The position numbers were made by a program, and so were the translations under genes. Below, one piece after another: positions 61,174 through 64,000 of a stretch of 64,000 nt of DNA. The notes under the pieces are model-generated. The model was not told the origin of the DNA. It made no database searches and saw nothing but the letters and a program-made list of their open reading frames with translations. Numbering within the stretch: the stretch's first letter is position 1; each line of letters begins with the position of its first letter. The stretch spans positions 62,001 through 126,000 of the forward strand of contig CAVOUI010000018.1 of assembly GCA_963699525.1 (NCBI GenBank), read 5' to 3'. This DNA comes from SG8-41 sp963699525 (lineage in GTDB: Bacteria; Pseudomonadota; Gammaproteobacteria; Burkholderiales; SG8-41).

Positions 61174-62301
61174 ATGCTTGACCGGCCCCGGAACGGCACC
61201 GAGGCGGTGCTGGTCAGCCTCGACTTCGGCGAGGCAGGCTACGCGGAAGGAGTGCAGGAAATCAGCGAGCTCGCGGCGAGCGCCGGGGTCCATGCCCGTG
61301 CGCTGATCGGTGGCCGGCGCGCACGCCCCGACCCTGCGCTGTTCGCCGGCAAGGGCAAGGTCGAGGAAGTGGCGCGCACGATTGCAACGACCGGTTCGGG
61401 CCTTGCCATCTTCAATCACGAGCTGTCGCCGGCCCAGGAGCGCAATCTCGAGCGCGAGCTCGGCTGCCGGGTCGTCGACCGGGTGAGCCTCATCCTCGAC
61501 ATCTTTGCGCAGCGGGCGCACACCCATGAGGGCAAGCTCCAGGTGGAACTCGCGCAGCTCGAGCATCTTTCGACGCGTCTGGTGCGCGGGTGGACCCACC
61601 TCGAGCGGCAGAAGGGCGGCATCGGCCTGCGCGGACCGGGCGAGACCCAGCTCGAGACCGACCGCCGGCTGATCGGCAAACGGGTCAAGGTCCTCAAGGA
61701 CAAGCTCGAGAAGGTGCGGGCGCAGCGTGAGATCCAGCGCCGTTCGCGGGGCCGCAACCACCTGTTCACGGCCTCCATTGTCGGCTACACCAACGCGGGG
61801 AAGTCGACGCTGTTCAACCGGCTCACGCGCGCCGGGGTTTATGCCGCCAACCAGCTGTTCGCGACCCTCGACACCACGACCCGGCGCGTGCACACCGGCA
61901 ACGGCGCGCGGGTGGTGCTCTCGGACACCGTCGGCTTCATCCGGCGGCTCCCGCACACGCTGGTGGCCGCATTTCGCGCGACGCTCGAGGAGACGGCACA
62001 CGCCGACCTGCTGCTGCACGTCGTGGACGCGAGCAGCGAGGACCGCGACGCGCAGATCGCGGCGGTCGACGTGGTCCTGGCCGAGATCGGCGCGCAGGCA
62101 ATCCCGCAGCTCTTGGTCATGAACAAGATCGATCTCACGCGGCTTCCCGCGCGGATCGAGCGTGACGGCTGTGGTAGAATTTCGCGCGTCTGGGCGAGCG
62201 CGCAGGCCGGCGATGGAATCGAGTTCATCCGGCTAGCCCTCGAGGAATACGCCGGTGCCGCGCCGGCCCCCGCCGAACTCAACAACACCGCCGCGGCATA
62301 A
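61174..62301 (+). CDS. hflX: Ribosome-splitting GTPase HflX
   Basis: The 375-residue GTPase has an N-terminal HflX domain with KGKVEEVARTI, DRVSLILDIFAQRAHTHEGKLQVELAQLEHLSTRLV and GGIGLRGPGETQLETDRRLI. A coiled coil follows, then the G domain with GYTNAGKSTLFNRLT, DTVGFIRRLPH and NKID. HflX splits stalled or heat-damaged ribosomes. Sits between hfq and hflK as usual. Confidence 0.95.
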   Translation: MLDRPRNGTEAVLVSLDFGEAGYAEGVQEISELAASAGVHARALIGGRRARPDPALFAGKGKVEEVARTIATTGSGLAIFNHELSPAQERNLERELGCRVVDRVSLILDIFAQRAHTHEGKLQVELAQLEHLSTRLVRGWTHLERQKGGIGLRGPGETQLETDRRLIGKRVKVLKDKLEKVRAQREIQRRSRGRNHLFTASIVGYTNAGKSTLFNRLTRAGVYAANQLFATLDTTTRRVHTGNGARVVLSDTVGFIRRLPHTLVAAFRATLEETAHADLLLHVVDASSEDRDAQIAAVDVVLAEIGAQAIPQLLVMNKIDLTRLPARIERDGCGRISRVWASAQAGDGIEFIRLALEEYAGAAPAPAELNNTAAA

Positions 62302-62318
62302 GAGCGAGACAGGTTTTC

Positions 62319-63551
62319 ATGCTGGCTTACCTCAGGACGTGCCGGGACTTCGTGCGAGAACGCTCGCTGCGCGTGCTCGGCGCGCTGATGGCGCTCAACG
62401 ATCCGCAATGGGGGCGCCGTCCCGGACAGGGCCCGCCCGATCTCGACGAGATCTGGCGCGAATTCAACCGCAAGCTGAACGCGCTGTTCGGGCGCCGCGG
62501 CGGCGGCGAAGGGCCGCAGGGGCCGGGCGTGAAGCGGTTTGGCGGCGGAGCGGGGCTGCTGCTCGGGCTGGTCGTCCTGGTCTGGCTGGCGAGCGGCTTC
62601 TACATCGTTTACGAGGGGCAGCGCGGCATCGTGCTGCGCTTCGGCAAGCTCGTGGAAACGACGATGCCGGGCCCGCGCTGGCACCTGCCGTACCCCCTCG
62701 AATCGGCGGAAGTGGTGAACGTCGCGGGCGTGCGCAGCGTCGAGGTGGGCTACCGCAACAACGTCAAGAGCAAGGTGCTGAAGGAATCGCTGATGCTGAC
62801 CGACGACGAGAACATCGTCGACGTCCAGTTCGCCGTGCAGTACATATTGAAGAGCCCCACCGAATACCTGTTCAACAACCGCTCCCCGGACGAAGCGGTG
62901 CTGCAAGCGGCGGAGACCGCGATCCGCGAGATCGTCGGCAAGAACAGCATGGATTTCGTGATCTTCGAGGGCCGGGCCGACGTCGCCGCGCGCGCACACA
63001 AGCTGATGCAGGAGATCCTCGACCGCTACGGCACCGGAATCAGCATCAGCAAGGTGACGATGCAGAATGCGCAGCCGCCCGAGCAGGTACAGGCGGCATT
63101 CGACGATGCGGTCAAGGCCGGGCAGGACCGCGAGCGGCAGAAGAACGAGGGGCAGGCCTACGCCAACGACGTGGTGCCGAAGGCGAAGGGCATGGCGGCC
63201 CGCCTGCAGCAGGAGGCCGAGGGCTATCGCCAGCGCGTGATCGAGCAGGCCGAGGGCGACGCTTCGCGCTTCCGCCAGATCGTGGCCGAGTACAACAAGG
63301 CGCCCCAGGTCACCCGCGACCGGCTCTACATCGAGGCGATGCAGCAGATCATGAGCAACACGACCAAGGTGCTGATCGACCAGAAGGGCGGCAACAGCCT
63401 GATCTACCTGCCGCTCGACAAGATCATGCAGTTTTCCGGAACGGGGCCAGGCGAGGGCGGAGCGAAGCCCGCCGAGGCGCCCCCCGCCCAGGAGTCGTCC
63501 ACCACGCGTTCGCGCGAAGCATTCCGCTCGCGCGAGCGGGAGTCGCGCTGA
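62319..63551 (+). CDS. hflK: FtsH protease modulator HflK
   Basis: The 410-residue membrane protein has one membrane segment near residue 80-98 (GLLLGLVVLVWLASGFYIV) and an SPFH/band 7 domain from YEGQRGIVLRFGKLVE. QNAQPPEQVQAAFDDAVKAGQDRERQKNEGQAYANDVVPKAKG forms the long helix. With HflC it encloses FtsH in large membrane cages. Glycine-rich N terminus as in other HflK. Stop overlaps hflC by one base. Confidence 0.95.
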   Translation: MLAYLRTCRDFVRERSLRVLGALMALNDPQWGRRPGQGPPDLDEIWREFNRKLNALFGRRGGGEGPQGPGVKRFGGGAGLLLGLVVLVWLASGFYIVYEGQRGIVLRFGKLVETTMPGPRWHLPYPLESAEVVNVAGVRSVEVGYRNNVKSKVLKESLMLTDDENIVDVQFAVQYILKSPTEYLFNNRSPDEAVLQAAETAIREIVGKNSMDFVIFEGRADVAARAHKLMQEILDRYGTGISISKVTMQNAQPPEQVQAAFDDAVKAGQDRERQKNEGQAYANDVVPKAKGMAARLQQEAEGYRQRVIEQAEGDASRFRQIVAEYNKAPQVTRDRLYIEAMQQIMSNTTKVLIDQKGGNSLIYLPLDKIMQFSGTGPGEGGAKPAEAPPAQESSTTRSREAFRSRERESR

Positions 63552-64000
63552 TGAGAAACCGCATCGGCGCAATCCTGGTCGGGCTGGTGGCCGTGCTGAT
63601 CATCGGCGCGCTGAGCCTGTTCGTCGTGGACCAGCGCCAGAACGCGATCGTGTTCCGGCTCGGCGAAGTGATCGCCGTGAAGACCAAGCCCGGGCTGTTC
63701 TTCAAGGTCCCGCTGCTCGACAACGTGCGCTACTTCGACGTGCGCATCCTGACGATCGACACCGCCGAGCCGGAGCGCTTTCTCACCTCGGAGAAGAAGA
63801 ACGTGCTGGTGGATCTCTTCGTCAAATGGCGGATCACGGACGTGCGTCAGTTCTACGTGAGCGTGGGGGGCAACGAGGGCCTCGCCCAGACGCGGCTGCT
63901 GCAGACGATCAACGACGGCCTGCGCGCCGAGTTCGGCAACCGCACGGTGCACGAGGTGGTTTCCGGAGAACGCGACAAGATCATGGACCTCATGCGCGAG
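63551..64000 (+). CDS. hflC: FtsH protease modulator HflC, N-terminal part cut by the window end
   Basis: 150 residues are visible. MRNRIGAILVGLVAVLIIGALSLFVVDQRQNAIVFRLGEVI gives the membrane anchor and the beginning of the SPFH domain; NVRYFDVRILTIDTAEPERFLTSEKKNVLVDLFVKWRI continues it. The rest is beyond base 64000. It is translated directly after hflK (TGATG). Confidence 0.93.
   Translation, partial: MRNRIGAILVGLVAVLIIGALSLFVVDQRQNAIVFRLGEVIAVKTKPGLFFKVPLLDNVRYFDVRILTIDTAEPERFLTSEKKNVLVDLFVKWRITDVRQFYVSVGGNEGLAQTRLLQTINDGLRAEFGNRTVHEVVSGERDKIMDLMRE

Noticed and set aside
1..64000. tRNA or rRNA genes
   Set aside because: No T-loop GGTTCGAATCC-like signal with a matching cloverleaf, and no rRNA core sequence was noticed on either strand.

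Overview
The window reads as a high-GC betaproteobacterial chromosome, most likely Burkholderiales-like. Three things point there: two Bug/TctC-type solute receptors, the accA-tilS pair, and the conserved block ndk-rlmN-pilW-rodZ-ispG-hisS-yfgM-bamB-der-hfq-hflX-hflK-hflC at the right end. No tRNA, rRNA, CRISPR array, integrase or transposase gene was seen.

Left part (1-25.3 kb): mostly aromatic acid catabolism. From left to right it holds the 3' end of an FHA-domain gene, a dehydrogenase, an MFS transporter and 4-hydroxybenzoate 3-monooxygenase (pobA). A phthalate-type set follows: Rieske ferredoxin, Rieske oxygenase, a 4,5-dihydroxyphthalate decarboxylase-like protein, a LigJ-like 4-oxalomesaconate hydratase, an HpcH/HpaI aldolase, a divergent PanB-like protein and an alpha/beta hydrolase. 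Next come a Bug receptor, two tandem DUF1080 lipoproteins, a zinc alcohol dehydrogenase, a PanE-like reductase, a NIPSNAP protein, an aroE paralogue, a complete Liv-type ABC importer, an ABM-domain protein and ligA-ligB-ligC. These genes would bring 4-hydroxybenzoate and phthalate-like compounds to protocatechuate and open it by 4,5-cleavage. A pyrone hydrolase (LigI), a dihydrodiol dehydrogenase and an oxygenase reductase are not in the window.

Middle (25.3-51.8 kb): a ModA remnant; a ThDP enzyme with a Bug receptor; a tartrate dehydrogenase-like gene; an ABC exporter (adaptor, ATPase, permease); gamma-glutamyltransferase; accA-tilS; a TAXI-type TRAP transporter; and a DctPQM TRAP transporter. 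Converging on the last is a two-gene operon for an uncharacterised 374-residue protein and a UGSC-family protein whose reading frame crosses an in-frame UGA. A SECIS-like hairpin follows the UGA, so this is a probable selenoprotein. Then come sodC and a row of CoA-pathway-type genes (MmgE/PrpD, MaoC, ornithine cyclodeaminase family, acyl-CoA dehydrogenase, CaiB-type CoA transferase, TauD-type dioxygenase).

Right part (51.9-64 kb): the conserved housekeeping block, cut by the window end inside hflC.

Between about 22 and 41 kb, and once in der, many genes carry one-base frameshifts. Essential genes (der, tilS) are among them, so sequencing or assembly error is more likely than decay. Two repeat families recur: an inverted repeat built on GGTGTCAGGAACC, and a heptamer array (GGGATGA/TCATCCC). 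Two FNR/ANR-like sites suggest oxygen-responsive control of pobA and of the TAXI transporter.
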